Assembly (NCBI GenBank): GCA_039925965.1
Contig: JBDSXW010000022.1
Span: 1-64,000, forward strand
Direction: 5' to 3'
From: JAZKFT01 sp039925965
Lineage (GTDB): Bacteria > Bacteroidota > Bacteroidia > Chitinophagales > Chitinophagaceae
DNA: 64,000 nt
Shown piece by piece: positions 9,522-18,400 of the stretch. The first letter of the stretch is position 1. Each line of letters starts with the position of its first letter. The notes beneath the pieces were generated by a model. It searched no databases. It had not been told where the DNA came from and worked only from the letters and a program-made list of their open reading frames with translations. The position numbers and the translations under genes are program-made.

Positions 9522-9557
9522 CAAAGATATAGTGACTGCTATATCACCTATATCAAA
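9522..9557 (-). promoter_or_regulatory. Promoter with overlapping GATATAG palindrome, upstream of SPFH gene
   Basis: On the minus strand TTTG (9557-9554) precedes TATCTTTG (9529-9522) by 24 nt, close to the Bacteroidota consensus. Overlapping it is a perfect inverted repeat GATATAG-N6-CTATATC (9526-9545), with a third GATATAG copy two bases further along, so three half-sites lie in 30 bp. This arrangement suggests a repressor site. The surrounding gap (9255-9786) has no convincing gene. Confidence 0.45.
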
Positions 9558-9786
9558 TACCTGTCATTATATTTATGTGAACAGATAGCATCCTTGGAAG
9601 TATTTTCCGGGCATGTAATCACTAAGATGCTTTTTGAGAGATTAGGGTTGTCTAAAGGATAAAATATTATACCCCATTGAAGCATCATGGGTGCATTTTT
9701 AGGGTTCATTAAAAACTTTTTAAAAAACCAGACGCTCTGAAAATACTAACTATGGGATGTAGGTCGTTCAACGGGAAAACAATACA

Positions 9787-10488
9787 ATGCTGACCAGTCT
9801 CGTTCTTAACCCACTTAAAAATGACCGGCAGAAGGTTGGCAACAGGATAATGCTAATGACGGCATTGCTGCTGCATTTTACAAGTCTTTTATTTGCACAG
9901 ATAGATCTGATAAATAGGAGTGCTGCAAGAAATGATTCTGCATTCCTATTTATGGATATAGAAAACCAAATTAAAATAACCGGAGTTAAAGGCACAAGGA
10001 ATATCAAAATAAAGTATGGCAAATGGGAGCTTTCGTTACCTGGAAAAGACAGTATTTTTCCCGTAAGTGTGACAAGCGCCGGCAGGGCCTCAATTACTAT
10101 TGCCGTTCTCCAAAAAGGAAGGTTGTTTTTTCAAAAAGAGTTTACAATAATTCCGCTACCCAGACTGCAACTTGTTATCGGCTCGTTCTTTAAAGGTCCA
10201 ATGACAACGGGCCAGATCGTTGCCAGCAGGGTGCTCATGGTAGCCAGGCCTGGATATATTGGAAGTCTTGAACATGTGGTAGGCAGTTTCAGCTTGCGTT
10301 TTGAAACAAGAAATATTGAGGAGGTCTACAGGCAATATAATATAACCGGACGCATAATGCCCGTAGAAATGGTACCACTAATTAAAAAATTAGTCCCGGG
10401 TGATACAATTGTTTTTGAGAACATCAGGACGATAGATGCGGATAGCTATTACAGGACGCTCGATGACCTCAGTATTGTAATAAAATGA
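9787..10488 (+). CDS. Secreted protein resembling the C-terminal domains of GldM
   Basis: A 233-residue protein. An internal ATG at 9850 would give a clean signal peptide (LMTALLLHFTSLLFAQ), so that may be the real start. After cleavage the pattern follows GldM domains D3-D4: FLFMDIENQIKI corresponds to the GldM segment that begins VGVDNP, and the ending GDTIVFENIRTIDADSYYRTLDDLSI corresponds to the GldM end GDxxxFENIxAxxxDGxxRxL. GldM is the periplasmic shaft of the type IX secretion and gliding motor. This protein lacks the N-terminal helix and D1-D2, which appear in the next gene instead. Homology is judged by eye. Confidence 0.55.
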   Translation: MLTSLVLNPLKNDRQKVGNRIMLMTALLLHFTSLLFAQIDLINRSAARNDSAFLFMDIENQIKITGVKGTRNIKIKYGKWELSLPGKDSIFPVSVTSAGRASITIAVLQKGRLFFQKEFTIIPLPRLQLVIGSFFKGPMTTGQIVASRVLMVARPGYIGSLEHVVGSFSLRFETRNIEEVYRQYNITGRIMPVEMVPLIKKLVPGDTIVFENIRTIDADSYYRTLDDLSIVIK

Positions 10489-10596
10489 GCGTTATAAAGA
10501 GATAGGACTTCGTTGCTTTGCAAACGTCGGTTTCTATCTCAGGAGCTTAAATATACGAATCAAGCTCTCCGCTGCGTTTAATGTAAAATAACCTGC

Positions 10597-11493
10597 ATGG
10601 CCGCGAAAAGCCCCAAGATTTATTTCATCATTGCATTACTATTTTTAATAACTATTGTAGCGATCCAGTACTTCTATTTTAAAAAATTAATAGCACAAAA
10701 GCAAGCCTTGGTACAATTGGTACAAGTCAATCTGGAAAGATCTAATAATACTATCGGGCACTTAAATGAGAATACATTATTTGGATTTCAACAAAAAATG
10801 AAACAGCCAGAGTTGTTGGTTAAGGCGGAACTTTGGTATCCCCGTATTTCCGAAACACAACGGATTGTAGCTGCGATGCACTCCTTGTTGATGGAATCGG
10901 GAAAAAGCGAACACAGCACCAAAACTGACCGGTTGGAGCTTTTAGACAGCTTAAAAGGAGCAGTTGCCAAAATGTTGGACGCGATACCCCTTGCTATGAG
11001 AAACCGTGTACCAAGACTTCCGTTGCAAACCTTATTGGAGAAAACTGATGATGGTAAGGAGAATGGTTTTAATAAAAGAATGGTGGCGGCCGTCAATGAT
11101 GAAGACTGGAAATTTTTGCTTTTGAAATTGAGGAATGATCTACTAATTTCAGGCAGTATCGCAATGGCATTTTGTGATGAACAGGTATATACCCATGCCT
11201 TTATTGATGATAGGTTTGAGCCTCTAATCTCACAAAACAGCACAATACTTGAACCTGGGCAAAACTTTGAATTGTTAGCAGGAATAGGTGTTTTTTCATC
11301 AGCGGCAAATCCGAAGATTTTCATTAATGAGAAAGAAATAAAACTGACTGATTATGGATATGCTGCCTACAAAAAGGTGGTTGCTGCAAATGATCCGGGT
11401 ATTGTCAATGTCAAAATACAATATAAGGACCCAAATACAGGGCAAACAATGATCAAGCGAAAAACCGTAACTTACAAAGTCCTTAAACCCTAA
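10597..11493 (+). CDS. Membrane-anchored protein resembling the N-terminal half of GldM
   Basis: A 298-residue protein with one N-terminal helix (IYFIIALLFLITIVAIQYFYF), an alpha-helical region, then a beta domain. The segment from about residue 215, SQNSTILEPGQNFELLAGIGVFS, followed by PKIFINEKEIKL, ADYG-like YGYAAYKKV and VNVKIQYKDPNTGQTMIKRKTVTYKV, follows GldM domain D2. The N-terminal helix is unlike the GldL-contacting helix of true GldM, so this is a paralogue or a repurposed version. It follows the D3-D4-like gene by 108 nt, which include a GAGATAG/CTATCTC hairpin (10499-10540). Its stop overlaps the convergent gene by 4 nt. Confidence 0.55.
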   Translation: MAAKSPKIYFIIALLFLITIVAIQYFYFKKLIAQKQALVQLVQVNLERSNNTIGHLNENTLFGFQQKMKQPELLVKAELWYPRISETQRIVAAMHSLLMESGKSEHSTKTDRLELLDSLKGAVAKMLDAIPLAMRNRVPRLPLQTLLEKTDDGKENGFNKRMVAAVNDEDWKFLLLKLRNDLLISGSIAMAFCDEQVYTHAFIDDRFEPLISQNSTILEPGQNFELLAGIGVFSSAANPKIFINEKEIKLTDYGYAAYKKVVAANDPGIVNVKIQYKDPNTGQTMIKRKTVTYKVLKP

Positions 11494-11888
11494 ACCTGCC
11501 GCCTCCTATCCCTCGGCCCCCACCACAAATAATAATATCCCAAAATACAAATGCCAATTACGAAAGGGATTACCGCAAGGTGCTTGTAAATAATAGTACC
11601 CGTTACTATCTTACTATCAAAGCCAAAAAATTCGCTGAGCATCCAGTAGCTGTTGGCACATATCCAAATACTGATCGCCATGTTGTGGCATCGTTCCGAT
11701 ACAATGTGCCGGGTACGCCAGCCGATCACCAAAGAAATGATCAATGTGGGGAAGATCATCACAATGCCAATCGGCTTCCAAACAAGGCACCAGCTCAAAT
11801 CTTTAAACAACCAAAAAACAATGTGGAGGTTTTCCATCATGCGATAACGCATAGGAATATTATAACTGGCTTCGGCGGGTTGATTCAT
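11490..11888 (-). CDS. Conserved hypothetical membrane protein
   Basis: A 132-residue protein with about four hydrophobic segments (near residues 38-56, 70-85, 98-112 and 113-124) and a basic tail (WGPRDRRRQV). Conserved-looking aromatic residues (WMLSEFFGF, YYYLWWGP) fit a small integral membrane protein common in Bacteroidota, but I know no function. It starts at ATG 11888, and its last 3-4 nt overlap the stop of the convergent GldM-like gene. Confidence 0.65.
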   Translation of the reverse strand: MNQPAEASYNIPMRYRMMENLHIVFWLFKDLSWCLVWKPIGIVMIFPTLIISLVIGWRTRHIVSERCHNMAISIWICANSYWMLSEFFGFDSKIVTGTIIYKHLAVIPFVIGICILGYYYLWWGPRDRRRQV

Positions 11889-11943
11889 TCTTGAAAGCTT
11901 TTAGGAGGAAAGGGTTGCAATAATAATAACTTTTAGTGACGCT

Positions 11944-13011
11944 TTACCGGCTTAAGATCTTTGCAAACCGCCCTATATCCACTTCCCCCATTAGTGGCTG
12001 TTGCTGTGATAAGAGATCTGCCAGCTGCCTGGCAAAATAAGGCGCCAGGGACACGCCTTTGGTGCCCATCCCGTTAAAGATCCCTACCTGTTGATGTAAC
12101 GGGTGAAATCCGATAAACGGCCGCCGCTCGATAGTTGCCGGGCGAACGGCTGCCAGGTGGTCCACTATTTCGAAAGGCAGTTTGCAAAAGGATTGTAGCC
12201 AGTTCGTGGCCTGATGCCTGAAAATTTCTGTTGGCAAAGCGTCCTCAAATTTCCATTGATAGGTGCTGCCAATCCAATACTGACCAGGCTTCCAGGGAAC
12301 TAGGCTCATGCCTCTTTTAAAAATATGGGTGGCTGGCAAGCCGGGGATGGCTGCTATCAATGCCTCACCTTTATTAGGCGCAAAAGGCAAGCGATTGAAA
12401 TAGCTTGACTGGGCCGAAGCAATCCCATCACAATAGATAACCTTCTTTGCTTCCACCTCGCCATAGCGAATGCAATCGGCAGTTAACAGGAGTTGTTCCT
12501 CTTTAAAAACCTCATTGATCAGCAATTGATTCGTTTCGAGGTGTTGCCGCCATTTGCCGAGCCAACCATTTACATCCACCAGGTAACAAGGGGCTATCTC
12601 ACCAGCGCCAAAATCAAAATGGAACCAGGACCTCCATTTGTTGGTATCGGTTACAGAAACCAGGTAGTCCGCATTTTCGTCCAGCCGCTTCTTAAATGCC
12701 ACCTCCACATCGGGTGCTGAAAAGAAATCGAGCACCGGGCATTGGCGTATAAAAGGATCCGCCGGAGCAGGCTGGCTGCCCGCAGAAAAGTTTTGATAAG
12801 CAGCTACCGCAAACGGCATCACTTCATCGATCATCCAGGTTTTTACCAGCCGCCGGCCCGTTACTGGGTTGATAATGCCGCTGGCGATGGCCGAAGCTGC
12901 CGGTTTTTCCGAATGGTCTAGTACCATGAACGAAATGCCGGCCTGTTCCAGGAAGTAAGCCAGCCAGGTGCCGCAAAGGCCGCTGCCAATAATTAAAGTA
13001 GAAACCTGCAT
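11944..13011 (-). CDS. FAD-dependent oxidoreductase (DAO family)
   Basis: A 355-residue flavoprotein with an N-terminal Rossmann motif IIGSGLCGTWLAYFLEQAG, an acidic end to the second strand (MVLDHSEKP) and a C-terminal FAD-contact segment GIFNGMGTKGVSLAPYFA. This is the D-amino-acid oxidase / glycine oxidase (ThiO, MnmC C-domain) fold. RRLVKTWM and RPATIERRPFIGFHP are typical of this Bacteroidota subgroup. The substrate is not predictable. It is a single gene on its strand. The ATG at 13011 is well placed before the Rossmann motif. Confidence 0.85.
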   Translation of the reverse strand: MQVSTLIIGSGLCGTWLAYFLEQAGISFMVLDHSEKPAASAIASGIINPVTGRRLVKTWMIDEVMPFAVAAYQNFSAGSQPAPADPFIRQCPVLDFFSAPDVEVAFKKRLDENADYLVSVTDTNKWRSWFHFDFGAGEIAPCYLVDVNGWLGKWRQHLETNQLLINEVFKEEQLLLTADCIRYGEVEAKKVIYCDGIASAQSSYFNRLPFAPNKGEALIAAIPGLPATHIFKRGMSLVPWKPGQYWIGSTYQWKFEDALPTEIFRHQATNWLQSFCKLPFEIVDHLAAVRPATIERRPFIGFHPLHQQVGIFNGMGTKGVSLAPYFARQLADLLSQQQPLMGEVDIGRFAKILSR

Positions 13012-13119
13012 GGGGTAAATATACCCCGCCTCTTGTTAATTTGCTGGCCATCCAATTTGAAAACCTGGGCAAAAGGACAACACTTATTATTTCTTTTAAC
13101 CCTGCTATAACGAATACAC

Positions 13120-13139
13120 CCGTTGGCTTCAGCCAACGG
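13120..13139. repeat. Palindromic repeat R1, copy 1
   Basis: CCGTTGGCTTCAGCCAACGG has 9-bp arms around a 2-base centre. It is the first of five copies in the window and lies in non-coding sequence upstream of the M16 protease gene. Confidence 0.8.
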
Positions 13140-13246
13140 ACATGCAATTTTTTTAATAGAATGAACGGCAAGTTGAAGCTGCAACTGAATGCAACAAAGG
13201 CCCCACTTATTATGTTCTTTGGGACCAGCTATAAAAGGAGACTTGT

Positions 13247-13262
13247 ATGGCTGAAGCCAACG
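13247..13262. repeat. Palindromic repeat R1, copy 2 (shortened)
   Basis: ATGGCTGAAGCCAACG is the reverse-oriented core of R1, with one arm worn at its outer end. It is about 110 bp after copy 1. Confidence 0.6.
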
Positions 13263-13310
13263 CCAATAGACAGGCCGGCTTCTACCATCGCCTCTCTAAA
13301 CCGAAAACTA

Positions 13311-13335
13311 TTCCGGTTGGCTTCAGCCAGCGGAA
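13311..13335. repeat. Palindromic repeat R1, copy 3 (extended)
   Basis: The core TTGGCTTCAGCCA is flanked by TTCCG and CGGAA, giving a longer palindrome than copy 1 with one internal mismatch. The same extended form occurs at 49317-49344. Confidence 0.75.
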
Positions 13336-13421
13336 TAGTTTATCACAATTACCCCGACATTTGCCCACTCTTAACTACTCGCCTAAATCACGAATCACAA
13401 GTTATAAATCATAAATCCCCC

Positions 13422-14660
13422 ATGATCCTTTTCGAAAAGTTTGAGTTATCCAACGGTCTCCGCGTAATCGTTCATGAAGACCACAGCACGCCCATGGCGG
13501 TGTTTAATGTGATGTACGATGTGGGCGCCCGCGACGAAAACCCCAACCAGACTGGTTTTGCGCACCTGTTCGAACATCTGATGTTTGGCGGCAGCGTGAA
13601 CGTACCCGACTACGACGAGCCCCTCCAGATGGCCGGTGGCGAAAACAATGCTTACACTACTAATGATCTTACCAACTACTATATCCAGGTGCCTTCGGAA
13701 AATCTCGAGACTGCTTTCTGGCTCGAAAGCGACCGCATGCTGAGCCTGGCTTTTGATGAGAACAGCCTCGAAGTGCAACGTAAAGTGGTGTGCGAAGAGT
13801 TTAAAGAACACTATATCAACAAGCCCTATGGAGACGTATGGCATAAGATGCGGGAACTGGCTTACACCACGCATCCCTACCGCTGGATGACCATTGGTAA
13901 GGAGCTGAGCCATGTAGAAAACGCACAACTCCAGGATGTAAAAAACTTCTTTTTCAAGCACTACACACCATCGAATGCCATCCTCGTGGTTGCGGGAGAT
14001 GTGTCTCTGGAGCAGGTAAAAACCCTCACAGAAAAATGGTTTGCCAACATACCGGCAGGCACGCGCTACGAACGGGCCCTGCCGCAGGAGCCCGAGCAAA
14101 CAGCTGCCCGCACGCTTACCGTTACCGCCGATGTGCCGGTAGATCTCCTGGTTAAGTGCTGGCATATGTCCAGTCGCCTCGAAGACGGTTATTATATCGC
14201 CGACCTGATGAGCGAGATACTGGGTAGTGGAAGTTCTTCAAGGCTGCACCAAAGCCTGGTAAAGGAACAGCAACTCTTCAGCGGCATCGACTGTAGCCAG
14301 AGCGGGAGCATCGATAAGGGCCTGCTCTCCATCCATGGCCGGTTGGTAAAGGGTGTTAAAATGGAAGATGCCGAAGCAGCCATCATGCAGGAATTAAGCA
14401 AGTTTCTAAACGAAGGAATCAGCGACAAGGAATTGCAAAAGGTAAAGAATAAGACCGAGAGCATGATCGCTTTTGAAGACATGAGCGTACTAAATCGTGC
14501 TCAAAGCCTGGCCAACTACGAACTGCTCGGCGATGCCAACCTGATGAATACCGAACTCACCAAGTTTCAGACCATCACCAAAGAACAACTCATGGAAGAG
14601 GCTCAAAAGATCTTTAGGACTGAGAATAGTAATACTTTGTATTATTACGCTAAAAACTGA
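13422..14660 (+). CDS. M16 zinc peptidase, catalytic subunit
   Basis: A 412-residue M16B (insulinase/processing-peptidase-like) protease. The inverted zinc motif HLFEH is at residues 48-52, with the third ligand in the downstream VVCEEFKEHY region. The start MILFEKFELSNGL is chosen because the open frame further upstream runs through palindromic repeats and AATC-rich leader sequence. The partner gene lacks the zinc motif and lies one gene downstream, as expected for a heterodimer of catalytic and non-catalytic subunits. It probably degrades peptides in the periplasm or cytoplasm. No signal peptide is seen. Confidence 0.88.
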   Translation: MILFEKFELSNGLRVIVHEDHSTPMAVFNVMYDVGARDENPNQTGFAHLFEHLMFGGSVNVPDYDEPLQMAGGENNAYTTNDLTNYYIQVPSENLETAFWLESDRMLSLAFDENSLEVQRKVVCEEFKEHYINKPYGDVWHKMRELAYTTHPYRWMTIGKELSHVENAQLQDVKNFFFKHYTPSNAILVVAGDVSLEQVKTLTEKWFANIPAGTRYERALPQEPEQTAARTLTVTADVPVDLLVKCWHMSSRLEDGYYIADLMSEILGSGSSSRLHQSLVKEQQLFSGIDCSQSGSIDKGLLSIHGRLVKGVKMEDAEAAIMQELSKFLNEGISDKELQKVKNKTESMIAFEDMSVLNRAQSLANYELLGDANLMNTELTKFQTITKEQLMEEAQKIFRTENSNTLYYYAKN

Positions 14661-14663
14661 AAT

Positions 14664-15332
14664 ATGTCCAGTAGTTCTGATACGAGTGAAAAGCATCCCA
14701 AACAGGATTTCCAGGTGGAGCGGATCGCCTTTTTTAGCGATGCTGTTTTTGCTATTGCAATTACCCTTTTGGTAATAGAGTTTCGGGCGCCACATGTGAG
14801 CAAGGAAACTACAATCCCTGAGCTATGGCACCAGATATCGCACCTGAAATTTCAGCTGATTTCAGTTCTGGTCAGTTTTATTCTTATTATAACGTATTGG
14901 ATGCGGCATCACAAATTATTTAAGCACATTCACAACTATAACAGAGCGATTATAATTTCTAATATGGCTTGCTTATTGCCTATTATTTTTTTTCCGTTTA
15001 CAACTTCTTTCCTCTACGAAACAATTAGCGAAAACAGGACGGCTTTTGTTATTCCTTTCCAATTATTTATCTTCAATAATATTATAGCTGGAGCCGCTAC
15101 CTACTATTTCTATTTTGTTGTCATGAAAAAATACAAGGAGATGTCGTACCCGATGACTAAAAACGACGCATCCGCATTTGAATTTAAATTACTGATCATG
15201 ACACTGAGTTTTGCACTCGTTTTGGTCATTTCCATTTTTTCATTCGATCTGTCTGGCTTTGGCTTTCTTCCGATTGTGGTCAGTAATCTGACCAGGAAAT
15301 TTTTTAGATCTAAAACCGCTCCCATAAAATAA
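14664..15332 (+). CDS. TMEM175-family potassium channel-like protein (DUF1211)
   Basis: A 222-residue membrane protein with six hydrophobic helices. Helix 1 carries the family signature RIAFFSDAVFAIAITLLVIE, with the FSD motif that lines the pore in TMEM175 channels. Bacterial members with one six-helix repeat form tetrameric potassium-permeable channels, and this length fits a single repeat. It begins 3 nt after the stop of the M16 catalytic subunit and ends 3 nt before the start of its partner, so all three are probably one transcript. Confidence 0.85.
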   Translation: MSSSSDTSEKHPKQDFQVERIAFFSDAVFAIAITLLVIEFRAPHVSKETTIPELWHQISHLKFQLISVLVSFILIITYWMRHHKLFKHIHNYNRAIIISNMACLLPIIFFPFTTSFLYETISENRTAFVIPFQLFIFNNIIAGAATYYFYFVVMKKYKEMSYPMTKNDASAFEFKLLIMTLSFALVLVISIFSFDLSGFGFLPIVVSNLTRKFFRSKTAPIK

Positions 15333-15335
15333 CAA

Positions 15336-16625
15336 ATGTTAAACCGAACAATAGCCCCGCCCATAAAAAACGCGGTAGACTTTAACCTCCGCCTGCAGCC
15401 CTTTGAAAAATATACCCTTGATAACGGGGTAGAAGTGTACACCATCAATGCTGGCGAAGAGTCTGTAATGCAACTGGAGCTGGTGTTTGCCGCAGGCAAC
15501 TGTTTTGAAAAAGAAAACATTGTAGCCGCAGCCACCAACCATTTATTAAAGAACGGCACCACCCAAAAAACGGCTTTTGAATTCAATGAACATTTTGAAT
15601 TCTATGGTAGTTTTTTAAACAGAACTTGCGGCAATGAAACCGCTTCCGTAAGCCTGCACACGCTTAGCAAAAATTTGAATGTGTTGCTACCAGCTATCGC
15701 TGAGATGCTTACTGAAGCCAACTTTCCGGAAGAAGAGTTGAGCATTTTTAAGCAAAACAGCAAACAAAAGCTGTCCGTTAATTTAATGAAATGTGACTTC
15801 GTAGCCAACCGCCTTATCGACGCGCAGTTATATGGTGAACATCATCCCTATGGGCGATACACGCACATGGAAGATTTCGAGACACTCACCAGGGAAAAGC
15901 TGGTTGCTTTCTACAATGAGTTTTATGTAAATGGCAGGTGCATCATTTTTGCCGCAGGCAAGTTGCCCGCAGACTTTATCCAACAGCTTAACAAGCAATT
16001 TGGTAAGCTTAACCTTACGGCGTTTAAACCGGCAAAACAAGTAACCCAGATTGCGCCGATGGAACAAATCATACATCGAACATCCGAAATCATCAATGAT
16101 GAAAAGGGTGTTCAGGGTGCTATCCGTATTGCCCGAAATTTCCCGAACAGGCACCATCCTGATTTTCAGAAGATGGGCGTTTTGAATAATTTGTTTGGTG
16201 GCTTTTTTGGCAGCCGGCTCATGGCCAATGTTCGTGAGGACAAAGGTTATACCTACGGCATACATAGTTATTTCCAAAACCATATAGAACAAAGCTGCTG
16301 GATGGTAAGCACCGAAGCCGGCCGCGACGTATGTGCCGCTACCATAAAAGAAGTGTACTACGAAATGGAAATTTTACGTGAAGAGCCAGTAGATGAAGAA
16401 GAACTGTTGCTGGTAAAAAACTTTATGATTGGCTCCATTCTTGGCGACCTGGATGGCCCATTCCAGGTCATTGGCCGCTGGAGAAATTATATCCTGAATG
16501 GCACCGACGAAAGTTATTTTTATAGTGCGATCAATAACATCAAGACCGTTACCACTGAAGAGTTGCAGGAGCTGGCCAATAAGTATTTGTTGCCTGAATA
16601 TTTTTACGAATTAGTAGTGGTGTAA
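15336..16625 (+). CDS. M16 peptidase-like non-catalytic partner subunit
   Basis: A 429-residue M16B-fold protein. Where the HxxEH zinc motif would be it reads ATNHLLKNG, so it cannot bind zinc in the usual way. It keeps the substrate-binding R-Y pair region RLMANVREDKGYTYGIHSY near residue 295, typical of the partner chain of M16B heterodimers. It therefore most likely pairs with the catalytic subunit encoded two genes upstream. Spacing to the preceding channel gene is 3 nt, and both the start codon and the length are family-like. Confidence 0.87.
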   Translation: MLNRTIAPPIKNAVDFNLRLQPFEKYTLDNGVEVYTINAGEESVMQLELVFAAGNCFEKENIVAAATNHLLKNGTTQKTAFEFNEHFEFYGSFLNRTCGNETASVSLHTLSKNLNVLLPAIAEMLTEANFPEEELSIFKQNSKQKLSVNLMKCDFVANRLIDAQLYGEHHPYGRYTHMEDFETLTREKLVAFYNEFYVNGRCIIFAAGKLPADFIQQLNKQFGKLNLTAFKPAKQVTQIAPMEQIIHRTSEIINDEKGVQGAIRIARNFPNRHHPDFQKMGVLNNLFGGFFGSRLMANVREDKGYTYGIHSYFQNHIEQSCWMVSTEAGRDVCAATIKEVYYEMEILREEPVDEEELLLVKNFMIGSILGDLDGPFQVIGRWRNYILNGTDESYFYSAINNIKTVTTEELQELANKYLLPEYFYELVVV

Positions 16626-16765
16626 GTTTTTTATCTGTCACGAAAATTGGTTGAAAGCCGGAAATGATAGTATGGTTTGAGCTTTGTTGAGCTGGGCATT
16701 TTCACCTTTTTCCGGTATTGCGATAAAGGAACCTTTTGTATAGTTTGCTTTCAAATTGAATTGAT

Positions 16766-17316
16766 ATGAAAGCAATTATTTCAACCATTACCGTACGGAT
16801 CGCAGCTGGCTTTTTTGGGACGTTGTGTAGCCAGCCGGCACATGACATGCACTAACCCCGCCCAGGTAGCTGTATGAAATACTGGCGGCGAGCCAACAGT
16901 CGTTTACTCCTACACCAACGTCACGCCTAATAGTTGGGGCGGATGTATTAAAGGCACTCAGCATCCGGATGTCTGATATAAACTAATCGTGGCTGCCAAC
17001 GGCCAGTTTAATTTCAGGATGGATGCGACGCCCGCTGAAAATTCGCAGGTCACCGGAAGCTGGTATTATGGCAATTGCGCCAGCCTGAAGCCCTTGGTTG
17101 ATAAACCTGGTTCGGCAGCAAAAATTTTCCATTGTCATCAATGGCGAAACGTCTCGTGGGGTTGCTGGAAAGGCTGGTGGAATCGTTGGATTATTCCGGG
17201 GGGGGGTAAATGTCTTGCTACCGAAACGAAAGGGCTGTGGCTGCGAATGGGCAGTAAGCCTGAGGGTTACGTATGCTATCGCAGTAAATAACCTGTACAT
17301 AGTTGAGCAGCAATAA
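16766..17316 (+). pseudogene. Decayed secreted-protein gene
   Basis: An ATG at 16766 opens a signal-peptide-like start (MKAIISTITVRIAAGFFG), then the frame breaks. From about 16878 another frame reads NTGGEPTVVYSYTNVTP, SWGGCIKGTQHPDV, a TGA where a Trp is expected, then YKLIVAANGQFNFRMDATPA and GSWYYGNC. A second TGA at 16875 and a later shift toward the 17098-17316 frame complete the damage. The W/stop-YKLIV...FNFRMD pattern resembles prepeptidase C-like modules of Bacteroidota secreted proteins. There is at least one frameshift and two nonsense changes. The function of the parent gene is unknown. Confidence 0.5.
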
Positions 17317-17492
17317 AAAGATATCATTTTCAGCAAAATTCTAAGAAAACGGTAATGGAAGGTTTCGCTTGCCGCTGCCAGATACCTGGTTTTACTTGCC
17401 ACCTTTCAAGCGCAAGTACCCATACACAAACTTCGCTTCTTTGCTGTGCAGCGTCGCTGTAGGTTTACACCATATTCAAACACACACATCAC

Positions 17493-18332
17493 ATGAAAAC
17501 GATTATCACAGCGCTTATTGCAGTATTTTTTATCAGTTCAGCAAAAGCAGACATAATACCAGTGAAACTGGCTGAGTATATTAAAAAATACGATGCCAAC
17601 GGCTGGCTGATTCCGGGCAAGGAAATGAACGATTTTAAAGTGGCCTATGGTGAGGACAAATTGATTATGCAAATCGTTTTTAATGTAACCGATTATAAAA
17701 AGTTAACTGTGCAAAAAGGTTTGCACCTGACGGTTACACACGTGGAAGACGGAGCTGTAATGAGCATACTGGACTGGTACTGGAAGCCGCTTACGCAAAA
17801 TAAAACCATTTATACCGATTGCGGTTTCAATGCCGGCGAGTATACCATCACCCTTTTTGACAACGATAACCCTGATAAAGTATTTGCCAAAAGGGTTATT
17901 ACCGTAAAACCCAACGAGGCGAAAGCTGCCAACAAAGACGGTTTTGAATACGACCGTTCACAGTTTAAAATATGGACCTGCAAAGACGTTGACGAAAAGA
18001 CCTGGAAAGCTATTGCCCCCACCGGTAAAATAAAAGCCGGCAGCTGCGCGGTGCTGTTTTTCGAGAGCAAGACTAAAATTAAAAACAAAGGCTCTATGCG
18101 CTGGGGCATTTATAAAGTTTCGCCTGAAGGAGTAGAAATGCTCCTGAGCCAGAAAGATCAGGGTGTAAGCCTTAACCTGACTGAATGGAGTAAATTATAT
18201 TACGAAGAATGCGATGCCTTCAACACGCCCGGCACCTATCGGATTTATATTGCCACCAAGGTGAATTCGGAATCGCTGAGCAATACCAATAGCGATAACT
18301 ATTACCAAAAAGCAGAATTGATTGTGGAATAA
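17493..18332 (+). CDS. Exported hypothetical protein
   Basis: A 279-residue protein with a clear signal peptide (MKTIITALIAVFFISSAKA, cleavage before DIIP). The mature part alternates charged strands, suggesting two beta-sandwich domains: residues about 20-150, ending VFAKRVITVKP, then a second domain starting FEYDRSQFKIWTCKDV. It has no lipobox and no C-terminal sorting domain, so it is probably periplasmic. I do not recognise the family. A terminator follows within 25 nt, so it is transcribed alone. Confidence 0.7.
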   Translation: MKTIITALIAVFFISSAKADIIPVKLAEYIKKYDANGWLIPGKEMNDFKVAYGEDKLIMQIVFNVTDYKKLTVQKGLHLTVTHVEDGAVMSILDWYWKPLTQNKTIYTDCGFNAGEYTITLFDNDNPDKVFAKRVITVKPNEAKAANKDGFEYDRSQFKIWTCKDVDEKTWKAIAPTGKIKAGSCAVLFFESKTKIKNKGSMRWGIYKVSPEGVEMLLSQKDQGVSLNLTEWSKLYYEECDAFNTPGTYRIYIATKVNSESLSNTNSDNYYQKAELIVE

Positions 18333-18356
18333 GCGATGATTATATGAACAAAAAAA

Positions 18357-18382
18357 GGCACTTCAATTGAGGTGTCTTTTTT
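18357..18382 (+). terminator. Terminator after the exported protein gene
   Basis: GGCACTTC and GAGGTGTC pair across an AATT loop (8 bp with two G-U pairs), followed by six T. An A run precedes it, so it may be bidirectional. Confidence 0.85.
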
Positions 18383-18400
18383 GTTGGAATCCTTTCGTAG

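Noticed and set aside
9303..9662. A 119-codon plus-strand frame between the SPFH and GldM-like genes
   Set aside because: It runs through the promoter and palindrome region, is rich in cysteine and aromatic residues at random, and has no recognisable pattern.
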